This document shows positions 45,521 to 61,194 of a stretch of DNA of 64,000 nt, in pieces. The position numbers and the translations under genes were made by a program. Every line of letters starts with the position of its first letter. Within the stretch, counting starts at the first letter, position 1. Source of the DNA: Phaeotremella fagi (Eukaryota; Basidiomycota; Tremellomycetes; Tremellales; Phaeotremellaceae); contig BCHU01000006.1 of assembly GCA_001599715.1 (NCBI GenBank), forward strand, positions 850,765 to 914,764, given 5' to 3'. The notes below the pieces were generated by a model, which was not told where the DNA came from, made no database searches, and saw only the letters and a program-made list of their open reading frames with translations.

Positions 45521-45983
45521 GAAAATTCTGATGTTTGCCGTGGACTGATATAGATACAGTACTCGTAATTGCACAATGGATGCATTTGCGAAGTTTACTC
45601 ACCGCGCATTTCCCAAAAAAAGTTTGGAGCTTACAGTATACAGGACTGAACTTTGCTTCTGAAGGTCTCCTTGTGGAGAACTCCAAATCTAGATTAATCA
45701 TCTGTTTGAACAATCATCTCTTTGAATTACCGTGCATCTCGCAAACCATACCTATGTTAAGCTGCGAAAATAGGATTGCCAAGCTAAACGTCGATTCGGC
45801 CGATTCTTATCTGATAGAAGATCACTTAGAATTCAAAGCTAATTTCTCGCAGCCGCAGCTAATCGCAGTCGAACCTCGAAAGGAAAATTTAATGAAGCAA
45901 AAGACGCAATATAAAGACGAGACATGCACTCTATTCTTCCAGTCGTGTGACTATCAACATAACTTCATAAAACAGGAAGAGAA
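45521..45983. other. Intergenic region with a doubtful open frame
   Basis: A frame of up to 158 codons (45535-46011) lacks a leading ATG and overlaps the start of the next gene. I do not call it a gene, although a shorter version from an internal ATG is possible. Confidence 0.4.
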
Positions 45984-47102
45984 ATGCAATCAACAATGCC
46001 CAAAACAATAGTTTTACTCTCAGTACTACTCCTGATCGCTCTCGGATCAAAAACCACAATGGCGCTCCCATCGTCATCTCTCACTCCAACGGAGTATTCA
46101 AATAGGATCATATTCATTAGACATGCAGAAAAAGGATTTTCACCTGATCAATTTAAATCGAAAGATTCTGGTTCTGGCTCTGGTTCTGAGAAACGAAAAC
46201 CTGCTGAAACAGGATCAGAAGTGCGTGGACCGAAGAAATTTAGGAAGGAGAAAAGAGGTTGGTGGCCTAGACCACCTTGGGATCATGGACCTGGTGGTCC
46301 AGGAGGACGAGGGGGACCACCGAACGGATTAAGTGAAAAGGGGAAAGAGAGAGCTCAATATATTCGTAAAGTATGTTACAACTCGTCGAAAACTTTGTAC
46401 ATTTTACTGACGATAACAACTTCTACTGTAGTTCTTCGGTAACGAATCTGAATATGATTTCGGATTGATCTTCGCCGCTCCTCGAGATGAAGATATCAAA
46501 GAGACAGAAAGGACTTATGCGACTGTCGCCCCATTAGCTCAAGATTTGGGTTTAGAAATTGATATCAGTTGGTATGTCGTTTATTAAACCAAGTGGTATT
46601 TGGTTGCTGATGCAAAGGTTTTCGTAGTGCAAATTCAGAAGCCAGCTGTATCGTCGACGTCGTCAATCAATTCACTAAAACTTCGAATCAGGACATTTTG
46701 ATTTGTTGGGTATGTCCTTTACTTTTACTACATATAAACCAAAGAGCTGATGGTAGGATAGAAACATCGAGATTTGAACGTTATAGCTACAGCTTTAGGT
46801 GCACCCAACGCGAAAATCCATTATCCAGATGAACGGTAAGTTGCTATCACTGATCACTCTTAGATCCATTACTGAAGCAAACGCATAGTAACGACATCCT
46901 CTGGATAATGGAGAATGGAGTCATCACAGAGAAACGAACGATGCACTGTCCAGTCTTAGACGATGAGCGGGTAGATGAAGGCGATCCAGATCTAATTGTC
47001 GAAAAACCAACTCAATCTCTCTATTCTTGGTTAACGTCTTTCGCCGGTTACAGAGATATCTGGAAAGCTCAACATCAAGTTGTCACTAGAACTTCAGTGT
47101 AG
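45984..47102 (+). CDS. Secreted histidine-phosphatase-superfamily protein
   Basis: Multi-exon gene starting at 45984 (or 45996), with stop TAG at 47100-47102. The N-terminus MPKTIVLLSVLLLIALGS is a signal peptide. NRIIFIRHAEKG is the RHG active-site motif of the phosphoglycerate-mutase-like superfamily. A Gly/Pro-rich, Lys/Arg-rich insert of about 60 residues follows it, then NGLSEKGKERAQYIRK, the usual next helix. Later come FAAPRDEDIKETERTY and a WKHRDLNVIATALGAP segment with the second catalytic His. The insert between RHG and the helix is unusual. Probably an extracellular phosphatase; substrate unknown. Confidence 0.8.
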
Positions 47103-47207
47103 ATTTACTGGCGTAATATAATTCATAATATACTCGTAGATATAGACTGATGCAATGATAATGTATATAATATAGAAGGGGTAAATGCTGGAAAGGAAGA
47201 GATTTAT

Positions 47208-52707
<5,500 letters not shown>

Positions 52708-52803
52708 TGCCAGCGCGTTAAATAGATAGATGTTGGTGACCTGTTCTATCTCTTCTGTTCTTCTCTTTTTTCTTCATATCCATAGGACAAAGATCATCTA
52801 ACA

Positions 52804-55341
52804 ATGTCTCGTCCTACTCTACTGCAAGCTCAGACCAATGCTCTCCTCACCTTACTCAATTTAAATCAACCTCCTCCATCAGCTTCAACTTCCTCAGGTC
52901 CATTCCCAAGACCCTCATCTCCAACTGCGGGTGTAGGTTTCGATGAAACCGCTCAAGGTCCTCTTGTTTGGAAAGTTTTAGTCTTGGATGAACTGAGTAA
53001 AGATGTTTTGGCTACTAGTTTACGTGTTCAGGATTTGAGAGAACAAGGTGTGACGTTACATATGTAGGTTTCTCTTTGCATGTTGGAGTTTGGCATTGAG
53101 TTTTCTCCAGGCAATTACATTCCTCTCGACCTCCTCTTCCTGACGTTCCAGCTGTCTACTTTGTCTCACCAACCTTGGCAAATATACGTCGTATAGCTGA
53201 AGTAGGTTCCACCGTCTCCCTCAATTGAGTCGACGGCTAACCTATTCACAAACAGGATCTCAACCCACCACTCTATTCGTCATATCACCTTTCGTTCACC
53301 TCCTCCCTACCCCGTTCACTTCTCGAAGAACTAGCCTCCCTAATCTTGTCTTCAGATCCGACAGGTCAAACAGGTCAATTGATCACTTCCGTTCACGATC
53401 AATTCTTAGATTTCCTCGTACCATCCCCCAATCTCTTCTCCTTACTTCCAAGACGAGAAGTTGCACCAGATTCAAATGGAGTTGCATCAAAGAAAGGCAA
53501 AAATGCTGTAGAAAAAGAAATCGACGGCAAACCTTCTTACGTTGTTTTGAATGATCCTAAAGCAGGGGAGGTCGAGATTGAGGAAGAAGTTGAAAGAGTT
53601 GCAAAGGGACTTTTCAGCGTTATTGTTACCATGGGTAAGTTGTTTCGAAAACGCTCGATTCCAAGCTTAATCGATGTTTTCAGGATCGATCCCAATAATC
53701 AGATGTCCACGAGGAAACGCTGCTGAAATGGTGGCGAGAAAATTGGAAGCTAAACTTCGGGATCATATTGCTTCGACATCATCTCAACGTGGTGGTGGAA
53801 GAGATGCCAATTATGGTGCCGACGGTCTTAGTAGTTTGCAACGACCTTGTATGTCCCTCCTTCAAATATTGTCCAGTTCTAGACTCACTCTCGACAGTAT
53901 TGGTCATTCTTGATCGTAACGTTGATCTCATCCCAATGATGTCCCATTCATGGACCTATCAAGCGTTGGTCCACGATGTGCTCGATATGAAATTGAACCG
54001 GGTCACGGTTGAGGTGAGCTGCTCTTTGGTAATTTGACTATAAAACTAACGATCCCAAAGTCACCAGAAAACGGTAGATTACAAAAAAAATCTTATGATT
54101 TCGATGCTAAAGATTTCTTCTGGGCCAAAAACGCGGGTAACCCTTTCCCTCAGGTTGCAGAGGATATCGATACAGAATTGAGTCGGTGAGTTATGAACCT
54201 TGTTTAATCTTCGACATCTGGCTCACACTACTTCAGTTACAAATCTGACGCGGCTGAGATCACCCGATCAACTGGTGTTAGTGATATGAACGATGTGTCG
54301 CAAATGTGAGTTGAGCATTTATAACATGGAACTGGATGGACAATCTAACACCGTCATAGCGATTTCACATCTAATGCTGCCAACTTGAAAACCGCCATCA
54401 CAGCTCTACCCGAACTAACAGCTCGTAAACACACCCTCGATACCCACATGAACATCGCCACAGCTCTTCTGCAAGCTATCAAGGAACGTGGACTAGACAA
54501 CCTCTTCCAAATTGAAGAAGGTGCATCTCGTCAACCGAAATCAGTGATAATAGCTACGATGAAAGGTCAGACCGACGATCCCGCCCAACCAGCTCATCCA
54601 ACACCCGACGATTTGTTGCGTTTGCTTATCATCTACTACCTCTCTGTGGCTGACAACGCCATGCCGAAAGAGGATCTTTTGGAATTGACAAATCTGTTGA
54701 AGGAGGTTGGAGGTGACGCCGCTGCTCTCGAATATGTGAAGAAAGTCAGAGAGATCACTAGGATGACAATGATGGCCAGTCAGCCGGCTGTTGCTGCTCA
54801 AACTCAAAGTGGTGGTGGAGAATGGACACGAGGTTTCAGTGCTATTGGTAATAGGGTAAGTTGATGCATCATCAAAACGACAGATCAAACTGACAAATCA
54901 TAGATAACTGATCGATTACGTGAAGGAGGTATAACTGGAGTTGGACTGGACAACATCATTTCGGGAGTTAAAAATTTCTTACCAGCAAGAAAAGAATTAA
55001 CAGTTACCCGATTAATCGAAGCGTTAATGGAACCATCAACAGCCTCAACCCAAGCTTTACAGGATACAGACGATTATCTACTCTTCGACCCCAAAGCCAC
55101 CAGATCACGAAACACACCAAATCAAACTGGCGGCGGTAAATCAAGAAACCAATATCAAGAATCTATCGTCTTCGTTGTGGGCGGTGGTGGGTATGTTGAA
55201 TATGGTAATTTGATGGAATGGTCCAACAGATCTGCTAGAGAGGGTGGCGGGGGTGGTAAAAAAATCACTTATGGAAGTACGGAAATTCTGACTCCTACGG
55301 CGTTCGTTAAGGCTCTTGGTGAACTTGGTGGCGGTTCTTAG
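52804..55341 (+). CDS. SLY1: Sec1/Munc18-family protein SLY1
   Basis: Multi-exon gene. Signs of the SM family: [20 protein letters not shown] near residue 60, [14 protein letters not shown], and later [20 protein letters not shown] followed by [16 protein letters not shown], the highly conserved Sly1 segment. The C-terminal region has [11 protein letters not shown] and [15 protein letters not shown], also typical. Sly1 binds syntaxin-type SNAREs in ER-Golgi traffic. The stop is at 55339-55341. Confidence 0.92.
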
Positions 55342-55614
55342 TTTTTCGTTGGGGGATATTCAATAGAGACGTTTTGTATTGTAGAGTAGAGTCTTGTTTG
55401 ATGAACCAGCATGCGTTGTGGTGATACTGATAGCAGAAATTTCGTATCGGGTTTCATTCACAGATAATATTCTTACGTTCTACAAATCTCGAATCCACAA
55501 TTCCTTAGCACCAGGAGAAATTTTGAGCCAACTGACAGAACCATCACCTAACCATTTAACACACTAACCTCAACTGACGCCACGCCTGTAGTACTTACAG
55601 TACTCGTACTCTGA

Positions 55615-56436
55615 TCAGTTTGTCTCTGGGAGTAGAGAAGGTGCGCGAGGTGTACCGAGAGGAGCATGCAATGAAGCAACCCAAACGTCTTTCCAATCAG
55701 CCCCCTCAGTGTAAGTACCAGTACCAACATCTACACTGAAAGCATCATTTTGGATTTCACCTCTGTGATAAGCAAACATCAACGGCAATTGAGTAGGATC
55801 AGCATCCGTGGCGAAATAACAGAAATCGTCAAAATGGAATCCTTCCGCCTCTGTACGGTGTTGAAACGTTTGATCAACATGTTGGACGAAACGAGATAAC
55901 ATTTGACGGAGTCTTGAAGTGTATTCTACCTCTTCTTTGTTGGGTTCTGGAAGTGATCGGTCGATGAAAGTATCATCAAAGGATGTTCGAATTTCTCCGA
56001 GAGCTCTTACAAGTCTTGCATTCCAATTTGGTAGTAGAGAAAGCGCAGGAGGAAATACAGAAGAAAGCCTGGTGCGATAAATTGTTTCTATCTCTCCATT
56101 CTCTTCTCTCTGAGCTACAACACATGTTGGTACGAGTCCCAAAACGAGAAGGGGAGCTGGGTTTTGAGGTTGATTCTCGATTTCGTCTTCTATATCAGTT
56201 AGATCGGTTTGATAGTCGGAATCAGCGATTGAATTCGTGCAAGTGTCGGTTTCGGTATTGGTATCTTCAGAATCCGATTGGTGGTATTGCCACATGAGGT
56301 TCATTGGAAAATTTGGAGAATTGGAATCAGCCATTGTTGAATTGTGGAATTCTTGAAAGATATGTGTTTGGGTTTGGGAGTGGCGAATTGAGAAGAAAGA
56401 TAGAATGAAAGAACGAAGAATGGGTGGGTAAATCAT
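55615..56436 (-). CDS. Orphan gene A1 of the duplicated B-A cassette
   Basis: 273 residues from the ATG at 56436, with a second in-frame ATG at 56334 (residue 35). It has no intron. The N-terminal 34 residues are Ser/Phe-rich (FILSFFSIRHSQTQT) and could be a targeting sequence. An acidic stretch with DTNTETDTCTNS and LTDIEDEIEN follows. The second half carries a helical segment NKEEVEYTSRLRQMLSRFVQ shared with A2 (57799-58581). I recognise no known domain. Confidence 0.65.
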   Translation of the reverse strand: MIYPPILRSFILSFFSIRHSQTQTHIFQEFHNSTMADSNSPNFPMNLMWQYHQSDSEDTNTETDTCTNSIADSDYQTDLTDIEDEIENQPQNPAPLLVLGLVPTCVVAQREENGEIETIYRTRLSSVFPPALSLLPNWNARLVRALGEIRTSFDDTFIDRSLPEPNKEEVEYTSRLRQMLSRFVQHVDQTFQHRTEAEGFHFDDFCYFATDADPTQLPLMFAYHRGEIQNDAFSVDVGTGTYTEGADWKDVWVASLHAPLGTPRAPSLLPETN

Positions 56437-56749
56437 TCTGAAATATGTACAGTACTCTATAAAAGTCCAAAAAACATGATGACAGCACGAAGGCTTTCTC
56501 AGAAGCGTGCTCCAATCATCGTCATCGGTCTTCCTTCATTCTCACGCTTTCATTTAGCCTCTTAGTTTAGAAGGCATTGTGTTGAACGAACGTTTATCGA
56601 AGAAATTGGCTTTAGCTTGTATCCTAGATTTCACTGCTCAGTCCAAATTAGGATTATGTAACGTTTACACAACTTATGCATCTTGTTATCAAGAGACCGT
56701 ACATTTTGGACCTCAGCGTCTCCTGCCACTATTTCCCTCTTATCCTTCC

Positions 56750-57421
56750 TCAATCAAGGAAGTCTGCCAACCAATCCATCTTCTCCTTTAACCATGGTTT
56801 TCTTTCTTTCTTGGAGCCAACCAAAGTCTTACTTGAGGGATTAAACGGGATTGAATGATATTCTTCCTCGTCGGCAGTCTGTTCCACCTGAGAGATCCCC
56901 TTCATAGCTAAACATTGGTTGAGAACAGATAAATGACTTTCTTTGATTTTTTCTGTGTTTTCGAGTAACTCTTTACTGAATTCTTGACTGAAATTGATTT
57001 GCGGACCTTCAAGAGATGGAAAACGTGATAACGAAGTTCCCTTTTCGATTTTGACTTTGTCTTGGTTAGGCTGCCAGCATTTCTTTTCTGCTGCGTTTCT
57101 AATTAGATTAGTCCAACTACTCGATGTTGAAGTTTTGGTATCTACAAGTGTTCCCAGACGATGGGTGCCTTCTACATTGTCTACAAAGATGTATACCCGT
57201 GTCTTGAAAGAAGGGGGATCTTCGACGATAGAGGTTTTGAGAGCGATACTTCTATCATCATGTGCAATGATAGTCAAAGCTCTCAACCCATGAGAAGATC
57301 TAAAATTAGATGTCACCAATCCAAGTACTAGTTTCATTCAAGCTATGATTATGGGGAAGGGGTGTTACCAGACTTACTCGTAAGTGGAAGACTCTATTGT
57401 CACAGCATCGGTGGTTGACAT
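56750..57421 (-). CDS. Orphan gene B1 of the duplicated B-A cassette
   Basis: Exons 57421-57378 and 57299-56750 give 197 residues. Paralogue of B2: the shared segments are SSWTNLIRNAAEKKCWQPN, then KIKESHLSVLNQCL, then YHSIPFNPSSKTLVGS. The intron has the same phase and nearly the same place as in B2. No signal peptide or recognised domain. It lies upstream, in transcription order, of A1. Confidence 0.68.
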
Positions 57422-57798
57422 CTGCAAGGCTTTTTACTGGACGAGTGGGTTAGGAATACTAGATTTGCCGTTCAGAAATGATTTTAACAACACACTGGAA
57501 AAGAAGTTGATGAAGAATCGTAGTCTCCCAGAACGAAATTATGGCAGTACGAAGTATTTTTGAATCGCCTTCTTTGTCTTCTGACATTAAATATTAAATT
57601 AGTTTTCGTCTTATTCATTGACAAAGGTAGTGGAGACGATAAGGCTAGTATGTACTGCACAGCGTGCGTCGGCTTTCAAGCTTGTCTCATGAAATGGACT
57701 GGGCTCGTTGCTCTCCCTCGGAGTGGCATACTGCACAGTAACTGCTGAGAAGACATAAAAGCTATTCATTGCATATTATTCGTTCTACCTCTCCAACC
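57422..57798. other. Spacer between B1 and A2
   Basis: About 375 bp: the B1 promoter side and the A2 3' end. Nothing was recognised. Confidence 0.4.
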
Positions 57799-58581
57799 TC
57801 ATGACCCGACCAAAGGGAATCCAAAGCGAAGCTGCCGGAAATAACCGTCGATGGTTCTGTTGCTAACAAAAAGATGAGAAACAAGATCCGTACCAATGGG
57901 AGCTGAAAGTGTTGCAGTCCAATTGTATACTGTTTGTTCCGGATTGATGTAGTTAGAGGGATTGACGGTAATGGCATCAGTACTATATAAAGCGGCTGCA
58001 ATGTTGTTGTCGAGAACATAGTATTTATTGAAAGGTGATAATTCCGGGTTGTTATTACCAGCATAAAACAAAACATTATTGACTGAGATACCGAAACTCT
58101 GTGAAACCTGACGGAATGTATCTTGAATATGATGAATGAATTCATCCAACCTATGGGTGAGGAGTTTCTGTACGTAAACTTCTTCTTCTTCGCGAGACGT
58201 GGGTAACTCGATATCGAACAAGGGTTTAGCTATGAAACTTTCTCCGATACTTTGTGATATCCTGTTGGCTTTTTCTTCCCAATCGTTTCTGGAACAGAGT
58301 TTGGAATCGCTCATGACGTAGAGGCAGTACGAGACAATGGTTTTTGTTCCACCGTCTGTTTTCTTTTTCCCCAAGCACATAGTTGGTATCAAACGCAAGA
58401 AGGGAATATGTGTCGGAGGGTTGTTGGAGGAGGGAACCACACGAGGATATTCGTCTACATACCAAAAGGGTGGTGGCATTGTGAATATTTGAAAGTTGAT
58501 TATTACTTCTGTCGATTGGGTGGCAGAAAGAGAGAGAAAGGAAAAGTGGGGAGTAAGAAAGAAACCTCTTGCATATATCAT
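57799..58581 (-). CDS. Orphan gene A2 of the duplicated B-A cassette
   Basis: 260 residues from the ATG at 58581, again with an in-frame ATG at exactly residue 35 (58479). The extension has the same length as in A1 and starts MIY in both. Shared with A1 are the LRLIPT/LGLVPT strand, a helix before LPTSREEEEVYVQKLLTHRL, and a late SAPIGT/HAPLGT element. The N-terminus is Phe/Ser-rich. I recognise no domain. Confidence 0.65.
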   Translation of the reverse strand: MIYARGFFLTPHFSFLSLSATQSTEVIINFQIFTMPPPFWYVDEYPRVVPSSNNPPTHIPFLRLIPTMCLGKKKTDGGTKTIVSYCLYVMSDSKLCSRNDWEEKANRISQSIGESFIAKPLFDIELPTSREEEEVYVQKLLTHRLDEFIHHIQDTFRQVSQSFGISVNNVLFYAGNNNPELSPFNKYYVLDNNIAAALYSTDAITVNPSNYINPEQTVYNWTATLSAPIGTDLVSHLFVSNRTIDGYFRQLRFGFPLVGS

Positions 58582-58972
58582 GCCTGGTTGACTTTTTCAA
58601 GAAGGCGTTCATGTGCATCATTTTAAGATGCAATGGAGCGTTAACACAAAGGTTTCTTTAAACGTCGGGAAAATATTAGAAGTGGGAGAGAGGTGCAAAG
58701 GCTGAATTTTTGCTAATACCACTTCTTTGAGAAGGCAACGGCTTCGGTCAGTCTGATAGTGGAGCATTGAAAACATTGTGTAGAATTTCGCACCTGCCCA
58801 TTTTTTTCTTCTTGAGGCATTTGGCTACATACTGTAACACGTTGAACAATCCTTCAGCAGCTACCAGCATATTCATCGTTAATTAGCTACGCTACATTCC
58901 TCAGCCTTATTTCGATCCTTTCCCTTCATTTAATTACATGCCTGATCTCCTCGATGAAGCTCCCTTCCCCCA
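58582..58972. other. Spacer between A2 and B2
   Basis: About 390 bp of A2 upstream sequence and B2 3' sequence. Nothing was recognised. Confidence 0.4.
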
Positions 58973-59625
58973 CTAGTACAGATGATCTTTGATCCAAAGG
59001 AGCTTATCTCCAACCCAGTTTGAAGTGAGTACCGCACCAATCCAAGTCTTACGATCCGGAACAAATTGAATTGAATGATAATGGTGACACTCATCAACTC
59101 CCCCTGTAATCTCCGACATTTCGAGTTCACGAAAGCATTCGTTGAGTGAAGCGAGATGACTCTCATTAATTTCGTCGAGATGTTGTAGCAGATGATCAGC
59201 AAACTGCGACTTGAATTGGTCTTGACCCCTTCCAGCGTAGTAGTTGGGTTCCCAGCATTTCCTGTCTGCAGCGTTTCTAATGAGATTACTCCAATTGCTC
59301 TTTGATTTGAAAGTCGTATGCTCCCTGAGCGAACCTAATTCTTCCAATCCATTCACTGTGCGAGAAGTGAAGGATACCTCGTTTTTAAGCCATCCAAACT
59401 TCCCACTGCCAGCGATAGAAACTATGGTCGTGGTGAGAAATATCGCTTGCTCCTCATCAAGAAATGCTGTGACGGCTCTTTTTTCCCCTTTTGGAGAGCT
59501 ATAGATTAATCAATAAATCAATAAATCAACAAAGGAAGATACTTCAAGTTTTAAGAACAATAGTAAACCTCAACGTAGACTTACTCGCGGGTGTATGAAT
59601 TAACAGAACCTGTGTACCCCGACAT
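58973..59625 (-). CDS. Orphan gene B2 of the duplicated B-A cassette
   Basis: Exons 59625-59585 and 59498-58973 give 188 residues. The start is MSGYTGSVNS. It shares NWSNLIRNAADRKCWEPN, NESHLASLNECF and YHSIQFVPDRKTWIGA with B1. It has no visible domain, signal peptide or membrane segment. Its promoter region is shared with or adjoins that of gene C. Confidence 0.68.
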
Positions 59626-60261
59626 AATGATGTAAAATGTGTCCGATCTTTTCCAATTAAATTTGATGGTTGATATGTGAAAAAGATTATAAAGATAGAA
59701 GAAAACGGGGAGTGTTCTGAATTCTTCTGGGTGTCTTCTTATCATCATCAATTTGGAAAATAAATGCACATACTGATCGAAGGGGCTTCTTGACTTTGAG
59801 TGGCACAAAGGATTTCTCGCAAAGGGAATAAAGAAGTCAATCTATGGCAGCTAAAGACACATTCATTGATGACGTGAAATGTTGACAAAGGCTTCATAAT
59901 GGAAGGAATGAAAGTGTCGATTACTTCCTATCAGATCAGAAGCTCTTAATAAGTTGAAATTCAAATTTAATACAATAATGGCTGACATACTGTAGTTATT
60001 CGAATAAGTCCAATACCGCGCTCCACTAGAGGAAGACTTGTGTCCTCTTTGCATGTCTAGTCCGATCTAGAACTATACATTGGAAGATCAAAGAAGATAC
60101 TTGTGCTCTTCTGCTCATTCCCTTTGGAGCTGGAATTTGCTGTACTTCAATTTGCTATGCACAGAGGTCATAAACTTTGCACTCAATTTGAGTTAATTCT
60201 CAAATTTCAACATCCACAATTCCTTCAATCAGCGCAATTATAGAAACACACGTACAGTATT
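59626..60261. promoter_or_regulatory. Divergent region between B2 and gene C
   Basis: About 640 bp with no recognised gene. CGTACAGTAT lies at 60251-60260, directly before the ATG of gene C. Confidence 0.4.
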
Positions 60262-60747
60262 ATGCCAAGTAGGGAAGATTTAATGAATTTACTCTCTGTT
60301 AGAGCCAGAGGTCGAACTATCATCTCTGACTCTTCCAACGATCCTGATTGGGTGGTCTGCCTGAATTCAGACCTAGTTTCAGGATCTTCAAGGACACCAT
60401 GTGCGAGATCGCGCAGATATTCAATAGCTACAGGCTGCTACGTCAATGACGGTCTCATTGAGATTATCAGCGACTACGCCCCCAAGAACTGTAGAGGGTT
60501 ACTCGTCCATACTCGTAGAAACCGGCTCGATAATTGTAGTCCTATCAAAGATCAAATCACAGGGATTATGGAGAGGTCATTTAATGGCGAAACTTTGTGT
60601 GCGTGGTATTTCCCCAGGGGTGAGATGCCATCTGGAAGAGAACAGGATCGTATTGCTGAGAGACTGGAGAGTATTCTTCATGAAGATAGCGATATCCTGG
60701 GTGAAGCTATATCTAGACTTCTTGTATCTCATCTTACAGCTGGTTGA
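60262..60747 (+). CDS. Gene C, possible diverged relative of the A family
   Basis: 161 residues from the ATG at 60262 (MPSREDLMNLLSVRARGR). A weak match to A1 and A2 is seen in the run from IKDQITGIMERSFNG through MPSGREQDRIAERLESIL: a helix with SF, then an LP/MP-x-x-E segment and a helix. No coiled coil or membrane segment. An exon near 60880-61071 could belong to it, but I could not join it with confidence. Confidence 0.45.
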   Translation: MPSREDLMNLLSVRARGRTIISDSSNDPDWVVCLNSDLVSGSSRTPCARSRRYSIATGCYVNDGLIEIISDYAPKNCRGLLVHTRRNRLDNCSPIKDQITGIMERSFNGETLCAWYFPRGEMPSGREQDRIAERLESILHEDSDILGEAISRLLVSHLTAG

Positions 60748-61194
60748 GTTTGAACAATGGGAGTGTGGGATACTCGATGTACTGCTTTTCATCTCATTTT
60801 CTTCTATAGTCCAAAAACTTTTGTATAACTGTGGCGATCTATTTCTTACTTTGCCACTTACTTTTGCCACTCGTTGGTTTGCAGAAACTTCATGACCGTC
60901 CTTGGAGTTGCGATGGCCTTCAAGAAGCTGAAAGGACTTCTATTATCGTATCATATCACTACTTATGTTATGACAGAAAACTATCTACGAAGACAGGCTT
61001 CCTCCCCTCTCCACTTCACCTCACCTCAGAGGAGATCATTAGAACCAAGTCGTCTGTACGAATACTGGTAACGGAAGCAAATTTATAACGCGACGCGTCA
61101 AAAATCAATATTACATTCGATATAGTATTTTTGTTCAAAACTCAACTTTCAAGAGGTAATATCATCAGATAAAAGCTTGAATAGTTTCAACAGG
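60748..61194. other. Region between gene C and TOF1
   Basis: About 450 bp. A plus-strand frame at 60874-61071 could be a 3' exon of gene C; otherwise nothing was recognised. Confidence 0.35.

Noticed and set aside
45535..46011. 158-codon plus-strand frame before the histidine phosphatase
   Set aside because: It begins at a non-ATG codon, overlaps the signal-peptide start of the next gene and shows no recognisable domain; an internal start is possible but unsupported.
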